In this document: positions 5,722-14,566 of the stretch, piece by piece
Layout of the letters: the number at the start of each line of letters is the position of its first letter
Position numbering within the stretch: position 1 is the first letter of the stretch
Source of the DNA: Nitrospinae bacterium RIFCSPLOWO2_12_39_16
GTDB lineage: Bacteria > Nitrospinota > Nitrospinia > UBA9942
Assembly (NCBI GenBank): GCA_001805005.1
Contig: MHDO01000152.1
Coordinates: 1 to 39,636 of the forward strand
Direction: 5' to 3'
DNA length: 39,636 nucleotides
Made by a program: the position numbers and the translations under genes
The notes under the pieces: generated by a model
What the model was told of the DNA's origin: nothing
What the model saw: the letters and a program-made list of their open reading frames with translations, nothing else
Databases searched by the model: none

Positions 5722-7746
5722 CTATTTTGAGTCAGGATGGCATTCTATACATCTGTTATCTTCAAAAGGTTTATGAAGAATTGTATGAAGAAGATTCTTG
5801 TTTTTAGAGAAATGAGACTCGTGACAGGAGGTACAATTCCCCTCCTTTAAAGGAATATTTCCGTGCCGCTGTATAAAACCTTTATCTGTTTTTTCATGAC
5901 AATTTGAGCATAGTGTCAGGTTATCAGACAGCAGCAGATTTTCCTCTTTTGCATAGTGGGGATGGTGGCATTTCAGACACTCGCCTTCATCAACTGGCTT
6001 ATGAATAAAACTGCCAGGGGTCGCCAGTTTATCAGCAATATCTTTATGACAGGAGAGACAGAGGACTTTCACAGACCTCTTTAAATAGCCCTTTATCTTG
6101 CCTCCATGAGAATTATGACATACCATACATTTACCCTCTGATAAAGGGATATGGGTATGTTTCATGGCGGCAAGCCCTACCTTTGTATCTTTATGACAGC
6201 CATAACAGAGTTCCGGTTCGTCATCTATCAATTGGTTATTTCTATTGCTGGCATGCGAGTCATGGCAGCTATAGCAATTCCCATCTTTATATGGACCATG
6301 CACAGCATCCTTTCCCCATTCCTTTTCCATATTGGTATGGCAGTTAAAACAAAGGTCCTCCTTTTTTTGCGTCAGCATCCCGTCTATATTAGAGCCATGA
6401 GGTTTATGACACTTTGCACAATCCCCATTTTTTAGCGGAGTATGGGTGCTAAATTTCTCAGATTTTTTCTTTATTTCATTATGGCACATATAGCAGATAT
6501 TCCCTTTCTCTGCAATAAGGCTATTTTCAAAGTCCGAGGCATGAGGGGAGTGGCATGCAATACATTTTCCTTCAGCAACAGGAGTGTGCGAAACCGTATT
6601 TTTAAAATTATCTTCTTTGTGACATTTGTAGCAAAGCATTCCGCCTGCATATTTCAGCCCCTTCTCTTGTTCGGAGGCATGGGGGTCGTGACAATCGGAA
6701 CAATTGTTTTTAGTCAAAGCCGTATGAATATATTTTTTCTTATGTTCTTTTTTTTGTTTTTCATGACAGCTATAGCATAGTTCTTTTTCAGGGCTTCTCA
6801 ATCCATTCTTATAATCTGATGCATGCGGACTATGACAAGACAGACATCTGCCATCTTTGACTGGGGCGTGGATATGTGCTTTTTGAAAGGACTCTTTCTT
6901 ATCAGAATGACATTTATAACATAGGGCATCTCCTTCTATCTTCATCCCCAGAGGTAATTTTGAGTCTGAGGGATTATGACAGGAACCGCAATCTAATTCG
7001 GCAAACGGCTTGTGAATATTCTCTCTTAACAGCTTTTCATTTGACGAAGAATGTGATGCATGGCAACTTGTACAATCACTATCTTCAAAAGGGTAATCCT
7101 TATGGGCTGCTTTTAACTCTATATTCACCTTGTGACAGTCCAGACATAATTGTCTAACAGGCATGGTGAGCCCGTGGGGACTATCCGATGAGTGAGGGTC
7201 ATGACACTTTATACATCCCTCTTCCTGGGGTTTATGAATCTTTTTTTTCTGATAATCCTCTTTACTGTGACAGTTAAAACAAAGGTCATTCCCAGCTATG
7301 CGTAATAATTTCTTTGTCTTTGATGAGTGTGGACTATGGCAGATTAAACAGTCTTTCTTTTTTAACGGGTCGTGCAGGTTTTTCTTTTCAAGCCTGACTT
7401 TATCTTTTTCATGGCAGTTATAACACAGGGCAGACCCTTGATTTTTTAAATAAAGTGCACCTATGGCACCATGAGGGATGTGGCACCCTTCACAAAGCTT
7501 CTGCGTTACAGGAATATGCTGACTCTCATCGCTGGAAAATTTCTTGTATTCTTTCTGATGGCAGTCAACACATGTCCTCCTTACAATGGCCACCTTTGGA
7601 GGTATGCAACTGTAAGACGCAAGGAGCAGGAGACAAGAAGCAAGAAGCAAGAAGCCAGACTTTTTGCTTCTTGTATCTTGTTTCTTACATCTTGTTTCTT
7701 GCATCTTGTTTCTTACCTCTTGTTTCTTACTTCTTGCCTCTTGCAT
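5722..7746 (-). CDS. 26-heme doubled-CXXCH cytochrome c, probable lipoprotein
   Basis: A 674-residue protein with 26 CXXCH motifs by count, mostly in alternating pairs of the type LCYNCHEK...H.P...CLICHSPH, the doubled-CXXCH repeat family. The large number of extra His residues suggests bis-His hemes, and the whole chain probably forms a long heme wire. The signal peptide (residues 1-47) ends in a weak lipobox around C47 (LLASYSC). Its n-region (QEARSKKQEVRNKMQET...) and core (LLLASCLLLLAS) are both encoded by the heptanucleotide palindrome at 7617-7746. The start overlaps the end of the PpiC gene by 20 bases. Position between an outer-membrane export set and cytochrome b suggests a periplasmic or outer-membrane electron carrier. 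Confidence 0.9.
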   Translation of the reverse strand: MQEARSKKQEVRNKMQETRCKKQDTRSKKSGFLLLASCLLLLASYSCIPPKVAIVRRTCVDCHQKEYKKFSSDESQHIPVTQKLCEGCHIPHGAIGALYLKNQGSALCYNCHEKDKVRLEKKNLHDPLKKKDCLICHSPHSSKTKKLLRIAGNDLCFNCHSKEDYQKKKIHKPQEEGCIKCHDPHSSDSPHGLTMPVRQLCLDCHKVNIELKAAHKDYPFEDSDCTSCHASHSSSNEKLLRENIHKPFAELDCGSCHNPSDSKLPLGMKIEGDALCYKCHSDKKESFQKAHIHAPVKDGRCLSCHSPHASDYKNGLRSPEKELCYSCHEKQKKEHKKKYIHTALTKNNCSDCHDPHASEQEKGLKYAGGMLCYKCHKEDNFKNTVSHTPVAEGKCIACHSPHASDFENSLIAEKGNICYMCHNEIKKKSEKFSTHTPLKNGDCAKCHKPHGSNIDGMLTQKKEDLCFNCHTNMEKEWGKDAVHGPYKDGNCYSCHDSHASNRNNQLIDDEPELCYGCHKDTKVGLAAMKHTHIPLSEGKCMVCHNSHGGKIKGYLKRSVKVLCLSCHKDIADKLATPGSFIHKPVDEGECLKCHHPHYAKEENLLLSDNLTLCSNCHEKTDKGFIQRHGNIPLKEGNCTSCHESHFSKNKNLLHTILHKPFEDNRCIECHPDSK
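7617..7746. repeat. Palindromic heptanucleotide minisatellite A
   Basis: On the plus strand a purine arm (ACAAGAAGCAAGAAGCAAG, from about 7634) is followed by a long pyrimidine arm (TTGCTTCTTGTATCTTGTTT and on to 7745). The unit is 7 bases (CAAGAAG and variants, often in pairs of 14), and the arms are mutually complementary, so the DNA can fold into a hairpin. It covers the last codons and stop of the PpiC gene and then the start and entire signal peptide of the 26-heme cytochrome, each in its own frame. Confidence 0.85.
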
Positions 7747-9445
7747 TAAGACCTCTCATAAAAGATTCATTTATTCTAATCTTTGAAACTGCCCTTAATT
7801 TCATAATATAATCAGACATAAGCTGTTCATACTTTTTTTTACTCAAGGATTCAATAATGCTATCTCTAACAGATTCAAAATCTCTCAATTTCCCTTCCTC
7901 TTTCCCAGTGAGCTTAATAATAATAAAATCTTTTTCAAAATTAAAAGGCCCATATATCTCCCCTACCTCCATCTCATTTAGCCCATCTTTAATATCAGGA
8001 GGCATCATATTAACATATAACCAGCCTGTATCTTCCCCTTTTGAGACAGCTGAAGTATTAGATATATCAGAGGCAGTTATATCAAAATCAGCACCCTTTT
8101 TTAACTCGCCAATAATCCTCTCCGCCTTTTCTTTTTCCTTAATCTTAATTGTGCTCATTCTGATTTTTTCAGGTTCTTTAAAGAGCTTTTTGTTATCATC
8201 ATAATATCTTCTGATTTCCTCATCATCAACTTTAATTGCAGCAGCGATAATTTTATTTTTAAAAAACCTGTTTAAGACAGCCTCCTTTGTAATTAAGAGC
8301 GAATATCTAAAGTCTTCATTTTTCTCATAATTTCTTCTATCAGCTTCCCTGTCAAGAAGCCTCTGGTTAATTATACTGTCTATAACTAATTTTTTTAATC
8401 TATCCATCTCATCTTCATCTCTTCCCAAAGGTGCTGACCTCAAGCGAGCCAGAACTTCATCCCTTTTGATATCTTCCCCTTCTACAGTCGCCGCAATCCC
8501 TTTTCCCCCATCAAATTCCTCATCCCTTTTGATGCTTTTCAGTATATCTTCATTGATGGTAATTTTTGCCGTTTCTATTAATTTTGTCAGGTATTCCCTG
8601 TTTTTTTCTCGTTCTTTCTCACTAAAGATTAACCTCTCTGTTCTTTTTTTCTCCTTGTCGGAAATTGTTTCAGCTGGCACTCTTCTCTCCTCTAATTTGA
8701 TTATATGAAAACCATGCGCTGTATTGATTAACCCGCTTATTTCCCCTTCTTTCATGCCAAAGGCTGCATCCGCTATCTCCTTTGGCAATTCATCTCTCCT
8801 TTTAAAACCCACATCACCGCCTTTTTTCTTTACCCCATCAGAGTCTTCTGATTCCTTCTCTACGAGATTGGTAAAATCAGCTCCTTTTTTTAATTCGCCA
8901 ACAATCTTCTCTCCCTTCTCCCTTTCTTTTGTAAAGAAATGACGCAATCTCACTGATTCGTAAAGGATCATATAACGATTCTTTATTTCTTCATCTGTTA
9001 CCTTGACCTTATCAATAACTTCTTCTTTTTTTAGCATATATAGAGAGAGATTGAGTCTGTAGAGTTTATAATCCCCTGTAAATTCAGGTGTCTTATCAAG
9101 ACCTATCTTAATCGCCTCCTGAACAATCAGCTTATCATCTATCATCTCATTTAGTATTTTGAGATAGTCAACATTCGCTATATCTATATGCATCTTATCC
9201 CCTATATCCTTTATTGTATGAAACCCTTCAAGTCTTTTTTTGAAATCATATTCTGTAATTGTATCATCATTTACTTTTGCAACATACCTATCTCCCTGTA
9301 GCCAGAATGTCCCTCTACTACAACCGCTCAAAAAACAAGAAACAAGAAGCAAAAAAAAAGCTGAAAGCCTTAAACTTTGAGCTTTGAACCTTGAACTGTC
9401 TCTTGCCTTTATGCCCTTGCATCTTGCATCTTGCATCTTGTTCAC
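7727..9445 (-). CDS. Lipoprotein peptidyl-prolyl isomerase with two PpiC/parvulin domains (OscH/SurA-like)
   Basis: A 572-residue SurA/PrsA-like chaperone. The signal peptide ends in a lipobox with C42 (LSGC). A SurA-type N-terminal helical region (about 50-160) is followed by parvulin domain 1 (about 165-262; GGDVGFKRRDELPKEIADAAF, GFHIIKLEER) and a second, more degenerate parvulin domain (about 425-515; GWLYVNMMPPDI, FIIIKLTGKEE). Such proteins assist folding of exported proteins. I recall a prolyl-isomerase chaperone (OscH) reported as needed for OmcS nanowires in Geobacter, and the context here matches. It starts with GTG overlapping the previous stop by 4 bases. Its first residues (NKMQDARCK) are repeat-encoded. 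Confidence 0.85.
   Translation of the reverse strand: MNKMQDARCKGIKARDSSRFKAQSLRLSAFFLLLVSCFLSGCSRGTFWLQGDRYVAKVNDDTITEYDFKKRLEGFHTIKDIGDKMHIDIANVDYLKILNEMIDDKLIVQEAIKIGLDKTPEFTGDYKLYRLNLSLYMLKKEEVIDKVKVTDEEIKNRYMILYESVRLRHFFTKEREKGEKIVGELKKGADFTNLVEKESEDSDGVKKKGGDVGFKRRDELPKEIADAAFGMKEGEISGLINTAHGFHIIKLEERRVPAETISDKEKKRTERLIFSEKEREKNREYLTKLIETAKITINEDILKSIKRDEEFDGGKGIAATVEGEDIKRDEVLARLRSAPLGRDEDEMDRLKKLVIDSIINQRLLDREADRRNYEKNEDFRYSLLITKEAVLNRFFKNKIIAAAIKVDDEEIRRYYDDNKKLFKEPEKIRMSTIKIKEKEKAERIIGELKKGADFDITASDISNTSAVSKGEDTGWLYVNMMPPDIKDGLNEMEVGEIYGPFNFEKDFIIIKLTGKEEGKLRDFESVRDSIIESLSKKKYEQLMSDYIMKLRAVSKIRINESFMRGLNARGKK
9330..9444. repeat. Palindromic heptanucleotide minisatellite B
   Basis: The plus strand shows AACAAGAAACAAGAAGC (from about 9333) and, about 60 bases on, TTGCATCTTGCATCTTGCAT (9417-9436). 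These are complementary 7-base arrays, unit CAAGATG or CAAGAAA. Between them sits a second repeat type with CTTTGAGCTTTGAACCTTGA. The whole element is translated as the signal peptide of the PpiC lipoprotein: charged start from one arm, FFLLLVSCFL core from the other. Confidence 0.75.
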
Positions 9446-10128
9446 TTTATTGTCTCAATTATCTCCGAAACTACTCTTTTTGTAAGGGCGCTTATTGACC
9501 TTACCCGACCAAAGCCAAACACAGTAATATAATCGTCACCACTCTTCTTGTGCCTGACCATCCATAATATCTTCCCGCTTCTGATATCAATTAATTTAAC
9601 GCGGATAACTACTACAGGGGTTGTCAACCTGCCTCCCCAATCTCCACCTGTAAATTCTTCTACAACACCGATGAAAACTGCATCAATTTTTAATCTCATC
9701 CCTAATTTTTTTAACTGTTCCATATCCATCATTTGAACAGATTTTACTTTTTCGCTAATTAGAAACTTTTCTATATTACCCTTCTCCTCTATTTGAAATA
9801 TATCGCTTTTAAATAATATGGTATTAAATGTATTTGTAACAATCTCTCCTGCCTGCCGTTTTTCACTTTCATTTACAAATGGGAGCACCCCAACCCTCTT
9901 TATTTCAAATAGTCCTTTTTCTCTATTAAGATCAGAATAAATTATAACAGAAGAAGAACATCCATGAAATAATAATGGCAATATAAGGATTGCTATCAAA
10001 AACAAAAAACTGATTAATTTACAGATTTTGCCAACACCATTCCTGCCCCTGCTTTTGCAGGGGTAAACTTGTCCCTGCGAAAGCAGAGAGCAGAAATTTA
10101 TTTCCTTATACTGATTTTTGTTTTTCAC
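9442..10128 (-). CDS. CsgG-like lipoprotein A
   Basis: A 228-residue protein with a lipobox at C57 (LLFHGC) and a body resembling the CsgG/GNA1162 group: KRVGVLPFVNESEKRQAGEI, then IDAVFIGVVEEF and VVVIRVKLIDIRSGKILWMV. CsgG itself is the outer-membrane curli secretion channel; whether this smaller protein forms a pore is inference. The GTG start at 10126-10128 gives an unusually long n-region that includes residues coded by a CCCCTGC hairpin repeat (QGQVYPCKSRGRN). No other in-frame ATG precedes the hydrophobic core, so the repeat must be coding or initiation is unconventional. The stop overlaps the PpiC gene by 4 bases. Confidence 0.75.
   Translation of the reverse strand: MKNKNQYKEINFCSLLSQGQVYPCKSRGRNGVGKICKLISFLFLIAILILPLLFHGCSSSVIIYSDLNREKGLFEIKRVGVLPFVNESEKRQAGEIVTNTFNTILFKSDIFQIEEKGNIEKFLISEKVKSVQMMDMEQLKKLGMRLKIDAVFIGVVEEFTGGDWGGRLTTPVVVIRVKLIDIRSGKILWMVRHKKSGDDYITVFGFGRVRSISALTKRVVSEIIETIK
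10041..10092. repeat. CCCCTGC-type hairpin repeat inside the 5' end of CsgG-like gene A
   Basis: CCCCTGC-TTTT-GCAGGGG at 10046-10063 is a perfect 7-base-pair hairpin with a TTTT loop. It is followed by a second, related half-site CCCTGCGAAAGCAG (about 10073-10086). This looks like a dispersed palindromic element. It is translated in the gene at 9442-10128. Confidence 0.7.
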
Positions 10129-10208
10129 TCCCTTAATAACGGTTGGGTAACTTTAATCCCGAAGTGGAAATTCTTTTTATTAGCAATCAGTGAGTTTTAT
10201 AAAATGTG

Positions 10209-10784
10209 TTAATACTTTCCAAAAAATGTCGCAAATACCTTTTTTACTACTTCGTTGCTTAATTCAATCTCACCTTTTTGCTCAATTCCAAATATTGATC
10301 TCATTAAACTGCTGCCTTTTTGAGAATGAAAACCCCGCCATAATGTCAGCCCGGAATTTGACTCTACCAGTCGAAGAGATAGGGAAACAACGGCATACTG
10401 TGAGCCTCCCCCACGGTTTTGACCGTATGACTCCACTGAACCAATAAAAATCGCCTGTACCCCAAGCTTCTCAGAAATTCTCTTGATGCCCTCAATGTCC
10501 AATGCAACAAGTTCTCCCTCTCTGAACCCCATTTCCCTAAAAACATCAACTACCACCTTATTAACTTCTCCATCTTCCGCCACTTCAAAAACACCGCTTT
10601 CAAGTATATTCATTACAATCATACTCTTAAGTTTCTCGCCAGCATACTTGTCATCCGTCAGATTATTAAGAGGAAGCACTGCAACCTTTTTAATATACTG
10701 AAAGTTTACATTAGTCCTGATATATTGTTTCGGAGATGTACCGCATCCACTATGAACAACTAAAAATCCAAATAAGGGAATCAA
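10209..10784 (-). CDS. CsgG-like lipoprotein B
   Basis: A protein of the same group as its neighbour: lipobox HSGC (C14 from the TTG at 10784), then KKVAVLPLNNLTDDKYAGEK, VQAIFIGSVESYG and VSLSLRLVESNSGLTLWRG. The TTG start gives a signal peptide with no positive charge. The same frame continues upstream as EIKKWYIKYIL, a perfect n-region, back to a stop at about 10862-10864, but contains no ATG, GTG or other TTG. Translation may therefore begin at an ATT near 10813, or a frameshift or base error may separate it from an out-of-frame ATG beside AAGGGG at about 10824-10829. A paralogue of the preceding lipoprotein and a likely partner in an outer-membrane export complex. Confidence 0.72.
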   Translation of the reverse strand: MIPLFGFLVVHSGCGTSPKQYIRTNVNFQYIKKVAVLPLNNLTDDKYAGEKLKSMIVMNILESGVFEVAEDGEVNKVVVDVFREMGFREGELVALDIEGIKRISEKLGVQAIFIGSVESYGQNRGGGSQYAVVSLSLRLVESNSGLTLWRGFHSQKGSSLMRSIFGIEQKGEIELSNEVVKKVFATFFGKY

Positions 10785-10919
10785 TAAAATATATTTTATA
10801 TACCATTTCTTAATTTCAACATCACCCCTTTCTTCATCAATTTTATTAAATAAATTGTATTAATGTATCACTTTTTTATAATTTATTGAAATATTTTCTA
10901 CCGTTTTTCTTGAATTTCT

Positions 10920-12983
10920 TCATCTGCGGATTAATAAAGCTATACTATATAAATTACTGCGGTCTCCTGTGCTGTTGTGAGTCAAAGTCGTAGTATAGCT
11001 TGAAGAAATATACAGATATCTGCTTATATTCCAGTAAATACTGCCTCCCATTGTCTCTGCGCCTGTTTGTGAAACATTGTAATTAATATTCATTTGCAAA
11101 CTGCCCGGCAGCCGTGTATTTATAGAGTAATTCTGCTTCGTCTCAGGAAGATGCTGAATATTGGCAGACAAATTTACAAACCGTGATGGAGTTATATTTA
11201 CCGTTGATGTTAGAGCTTCAGATTGAGAACTGCTCGTTTCTCTCCCGGTATCAGATGTGGAAGATGAAAATGCGCCATTAATGAGGATGTTTATGCTATT
11301 TTTCGGTATTAAGGTTAAATTTCCGTTAACTGAATTAGTTGCCGTTTTTGTTCCACTGATAAGGTCATCTGTTTTGCTTGATGTAAAACCTGTTCCAAGG
11401 TCAATACCAGAATACAATCTAAAGAACATATTTATATTTTCAGAAGTTGTTTCCGAAGTTTTATCATCCCCCGAAAGGGATTCAAAACGGCCAAGGGCAA
11501 TTGATCCATTTATAGTTTCCATTGGGTTTGTGCTTAATGAAAATGTATAATTATTTGAACCGATACTTTTGCTTGATGTTGATTCAGTTTTCTGACTTTG
11601 ATAGTTTAGAAAAAATGAGGCATATTTAGACATTGCATAGGACAATACTATCCCCTGATTGATATTCGTATCTTTGCGGTCAATAGGAGACTGTTTTGAT
11701 TCATCATAATTTATATTGTATGAAATACCCGTCTTCTCCGTTGGTCTTAGGCTCAGATTCATCCCGCCATATTGTCTATCAGTAATTGTCTCAACTGTAA
11801 CGCTGGTCTTTTTAGAGATTGACCCTATCGCCTCTATCTCCGTAACACTTATCTTCTGGGCTGAAGAATCATAAGTTGTATTTACCGCCTTAAAAAAGAG
11901 TGCATTTATAGGCACTGAAAAAACCAGTTTAAATCGTTTATTAACCTCATCATAGGAACTGTCCGATACAGTTGCAAAGCTCCAGATAAGCCCTGAGAGG
12001 TCATTACTATAATAAATATTCCATCCGAAATTCATATTTGCTATATTGCTATCCAATGTATCTATATATATATAAATAGTGTTTATTGTATCTGTATTTT
12101 TTAATTTCAAACCTATATTTCTATAAGAACCGTTTAAGTCAATTCCTGTATCCGAAGATTTATTATCATCAATTAAAGATGGGTAATCGGACAACTGCCC
12201 GTCGCCAGGCAAGGTATCTATCGCATAAAGCCCATTGCTTGCATCTTTTTTATCAGGAAAGGTCTGAGGCACACCAGATAAACTTATACTTGTAGAGGTT
12301 GAGTTTGTTACACCAACATTTGTGCTAATATTCAACCTGTTATCAAAAAAGGAGTTATTATAACTGACGGTCCCCAGATGTGTCGGGTTCTCTTGTTTTA
12401 TCTGTGAGACAAAATCATTCAATGTTGAACTGCTATAATTATACAACAAATTAAGACGTTTGATTGTGTAATCTGTGCTGGCACTCATATATGACTGTCT
12501 TGAATTAACAAGAGAAAATCTGTCTTTTGATTGCAATTCATTATAATTAAATCTCAATGAGGGAAAACCAGCAGGGGCTGTTGAGAAAATGGCATTTTTT
12601 GAGGTAGTATTTATACTGTTACCTGTTGCAAGAAAACGATCATTTACCTGATACCCAATATTTGAATTAAAATATTTATTATTCATATCCAAAAATAAAG
12701 AGGGGGCAATTGTGCTGTTTTCAGTTGAATCCACCTTGTTCTGAGATGCTCTTATATCCCCAGACAACCCCATTGTCCCTGTAATTTTTTTATTAAAAAC
12801 AAATGAATAAACCTGAGATAAAGTCGACTTGGTGGTCATCTTTCCTGCAAATTCATTCTCGCTCATTGTATAAATTACATCTCCATTCAAAGATAGACCA
12901 TCTGCAAAACTTCTATTTAAGGAACCTATCAAATATAAAATCGTTATTCCTGTTATAGTACCAACTCTTTTTATTATTCTCAC
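10920..12983 (-). CDS. Predicted outer-membrane beta-barrel protein
   Basis: A 687-residue protein with a signal peptide (about 1-27, ending SFA-DG) and then a continuous run of alternating polar/hydrophobic strands rich in Ser, Thr, Asn and Tyr with short turns, the pattern of a large outer-membrane barrel. The middle (about 250-400) has fewer strands and a fold-like insert with NTINTIYIYIDTLDSNIANMN. It lacks CXXCH and TonB-box features. Position between the propeller lipoprotein and CsgG-like lipoproteins suggests a porin-like conduit or sheath for the secreted cytochromes. The C-terminus (SIALLIRR) lacks the usual terminal Phe. Start is GTG with AGGATAGG upstream. Confidence 0.7.
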   Translation of the reverse strand: MRIIKRVGTITGITILYLIGSLNRSFADGLSLNGDVIYTMSENEFAGKMTTKSTLSQVYSFVFNKKITGTMGLSGDIRASQNKVDSTENSTIAPSLFLDMNNKYFNSNIGYQVNDRFLATGNSINTTSKNAIFSTAPAGFPSLRFNYNELQSKDRFSLVNSRQSYMSASTDYTIKRLNLLYNYSSSTLNDFVSQIKQENPTHLGTVSYNNSFFDNRLNISTNVGVTNSTSTSISLSGVPQTFPDKKDASNGLYAIDTLPGDGQLSDYPSLIDDNKSSDTGIDLNGSYRNIGLKLKNTDTINTIYIYIDTLDSNIANMNFGWNIYYSNDLSGLIWSFATVSDSSYDEVNKRFKLVFSVPINALFFKAVNTTYDSSAQKISVTEIEAIGSISKKTSVTVETITDRQYGGMNLSLRPTEKTGISYNINYDESKQSPIDRKDTNINQGIVLSYAMSKYASFFLNYQSQKTESTSSKSIGSNNYTFSLSTNPMETINGSIALGRFESLSGDDKTSETTSENINMFFRLYSGIDLGTGFTSSKTDDLISGTKTATNSVNGNLTLIPKNSINILINGAFSSSTSDTGRETSSSQSEALTSTVNITPSRFVNLSANIQHLPETKQNYSINTRLPGSLQMNINYNVSQTGAETMGGSIYWNISRYLYISSSYTTTLTHNSTGDRSNLYSIALLIRR

Positions 12984-13025
12984 TCAACCTATCCTGCCTC
13001 TCCTCATGAACAAAAACCTGAAAGT

Positions 13026-13051
13026 GCCACAGAGATACAGAACTCTGTGCC
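13026..13051. repeat. Short CACAGAG hairpin
   Basis: CACAGAG at 13028-13034 faces CTCTGTG at 13043-13049 across an 8-base loop. It is the smallest of the CACAGAG palindromes in the window and lies between the YVTN lipoprotein gene and the barrel gene. With no T-tract it is unlikely to be an intrinsic terminator, but it may stabilise or process the message. Confidence 0.6.
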
Positions 13052-13072
13052 TAATTTAAATATGCCGAAATA

Positions 13073-14566
13073 TTATTTTACTGAAACAATTCCATAAGGC
13101 TTTTTCCCTACTATAATTATCTTTTCTACAACTTCGGAGACAGGATTTATAAGTATCACCCTGTTGGAACTATAATCAGTGATATAAAGATGGTTTCTTC
13201 CTTCATCAATTGCTAGTCCTATCGGCTTACTTCCGGCATTTATGCTTCTCGTAATGACTGCAGACGACGGAATTAAAAAAGAAACCTGTCCAACACCATA
13301 ATTTGAAAGATAAATTCTGTTGTATTTTTCAGAATAAATTCCCTTTCGCGGATTAATACCTGCCTGTATTCTCCCCTTAATAGTTTTTGTAACGGTATCT
13401 ATAATTGTAATACTATCTGATTCGGCATTCAGGACATAAATGTTATTTCTTACAACTACAACATCTACAGGTGTTCTGTCAACATTTATGGTAGCCTTTA
13501 CTTCATCTGTTATAGAATCAATAACTGAAATGGAGTTTGACCCGCTGTTGGCTACATATACTTCCTGCCTTTCTGGATTGGCGGATACTCCAAGCGGAGC
13601 ATTGCCAACCCTTACACTCTTTATCTGAGATTTCATAAATGTATCTATAGCAGTAACATCATTAGACCCCCGATTCGTAATATATAGTTTTCCATGATTT
13701 CTCCTGTCGCTGTATGGAATCATAGCCATTTCAACAGGTTCAATTCCTGAACTAAATTGTATCCTGTCCCGGACAAAGTCCTGCGATGTATCAATAATTG
13801 ATATGCTATTTGACCTGGAATTTAAAACATACAACCTCTCTTGTTCCTGGCTTAAAACAAGACTTGTAGGATTCTTTTCTACACCTATTACACCAACTAC
13901 TCTATTTTCAAACCTATCAACAACCGATACATAATTTGAACCGCTGTTTGCAACATATAAAAGCAGTGTCTTTGGAGAAACTCTTTGAGATTCAATAGTT
14001 ATTGAAGGGCTAAAAAGATAGTTATTTGAGACAGATTTATCAGGTTCCCATGTTAAAAATATAGCCCTACTCTCACTGCTTCCTATACTTATAATATCCC
14101 CTTTGAGTTCTACCTCTCCATTCGGTTGAGGCAGTGCCAGTGTATGAAATTTTTCATTTCTCCTTACACTGGCATTGGAGATACGTATCATAACCCTGTC
14201 ATACTCTCCTTCCATTATATTTGATTCAGTTAACAGAACCTGATCCTTTGCTATATCAAGGGACCTTATTACAAATGGTTTTTCTGATAATTTAATCCAT
14301 CCCCCATCCCTTTGTTTGATTTCAATCTTCTCAATTGTAAAATTTATATCCTGCTGGTTAGAATTTGGAAGATAAAGGTAAAAAACCAATGTCCCCTCTG
14401 ACACCTCTTCTCTTTCAATCTTCATCCCTGTACAAGAGATAAGGATAAGAAGTAAGAAGCAAAAAACCAGAGGACAGAGGACAGAAGACAGAAGACAGAC
14501 TTCTGACTTCTGTCTTCTGACTTCTAACTTCTGGCTTCTGACTTCTAACTTCTGGCTTCTATTCAT
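13073..14566 (-). CDS. YVTN-repeat beta-propeller lipoprotein with DUF4382-like N-terminal domain
   Basis: A 497-residue lipoprotein (lipobox LISC, C45). Residues about 55-195 resemble DUF4382 (FYLYLPNSNQQDINFTIEKI, a beta-sandwich). Residues about 200-497 form a seven-bladed propeller of YVTN type with blades such as LYVANSGSNYVSVVD, LYVLNSRSNSISIID, VYVANSGSNSISVID and LYITDYSSNRVILI. A beta-propeller protein (OscD) is reported, as I recall, in the OmcS nanowire cluster of Geobacter, so this or the NHL proteins may fill that role. The ATG overlaps the stop of the triheme gene by 8 bases. Residues 2-45 are encoded by heptanucleotide palindrome C. Confidence 0.85.
   Translation of the reverse strand: MNRSQKLEVRSQKLEVRRQKSEVCLLSSVLCPLVFCFLLLILISCTGMKIEREEVSEGTLVFYLYLPNSNQQDINFTIEKIEIKQRDGGWIKLSEKPFVIRSLDIAKDQVLLTESNIMEGEYDRVMIRISNASVRRNEKFHTLALPQPNGEVELKGDIISIGSSESRAIFLTWEPDKSVSNNYLFSPSITIESQRVSPKTLLLYVANSGSNYVSVVDRFENRVVGVIGVEKNPTSLVLSQEQERLYVLNSRSNSISIIDTSQDFVRDRIQFSSGIEPVEMAMIPYSDRRNHGKLYITNRGSNDVTAIDTFMKSQIKSVRVGNAPLGVSANPERQEVYVANSGSNSISVIDSITDEVKATINVDRTPVDVVVVRNNIYVLNAESDSITIIDTVTKTIKGRIQAGINPRKGIYSEKYNRIYLSNYGVGQVSFLIPSSAVITRSINAGSKPIGLAIDEGRNHLYITDYSSNRVILINPVSEVVEKIIIVGKKPYGIVSVK
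14455..14562. repeat. Palindromic heptanucleotide minisatellite C
   Basis: The plus strand reads AGGACAGAGGACAGAAGACAG (about 14471-14491), then ACTTCTGACTTCTGTCTTCT and further TTCTGAC/TTCTAAC/TTCTGGC units to 14560. The period is 7 and the two arms are complementary. It encodes the n-region with two SQKLEVR heptads and the core CLLSSVLCPLVFCFLLL of the propeller lipoprotein. It also covers the TAG stop of the upstream triheme gene. Confidence 0.85.

Noticed and set aside
6151..7157. Several plus-strand frames of about 90-110 codons opposite the 26-heme gene
   Set aside because: They are antisense to a highly repetitive CXXCH gene whose codon pattern keeps the complementary strand open; no start signals or known domains.
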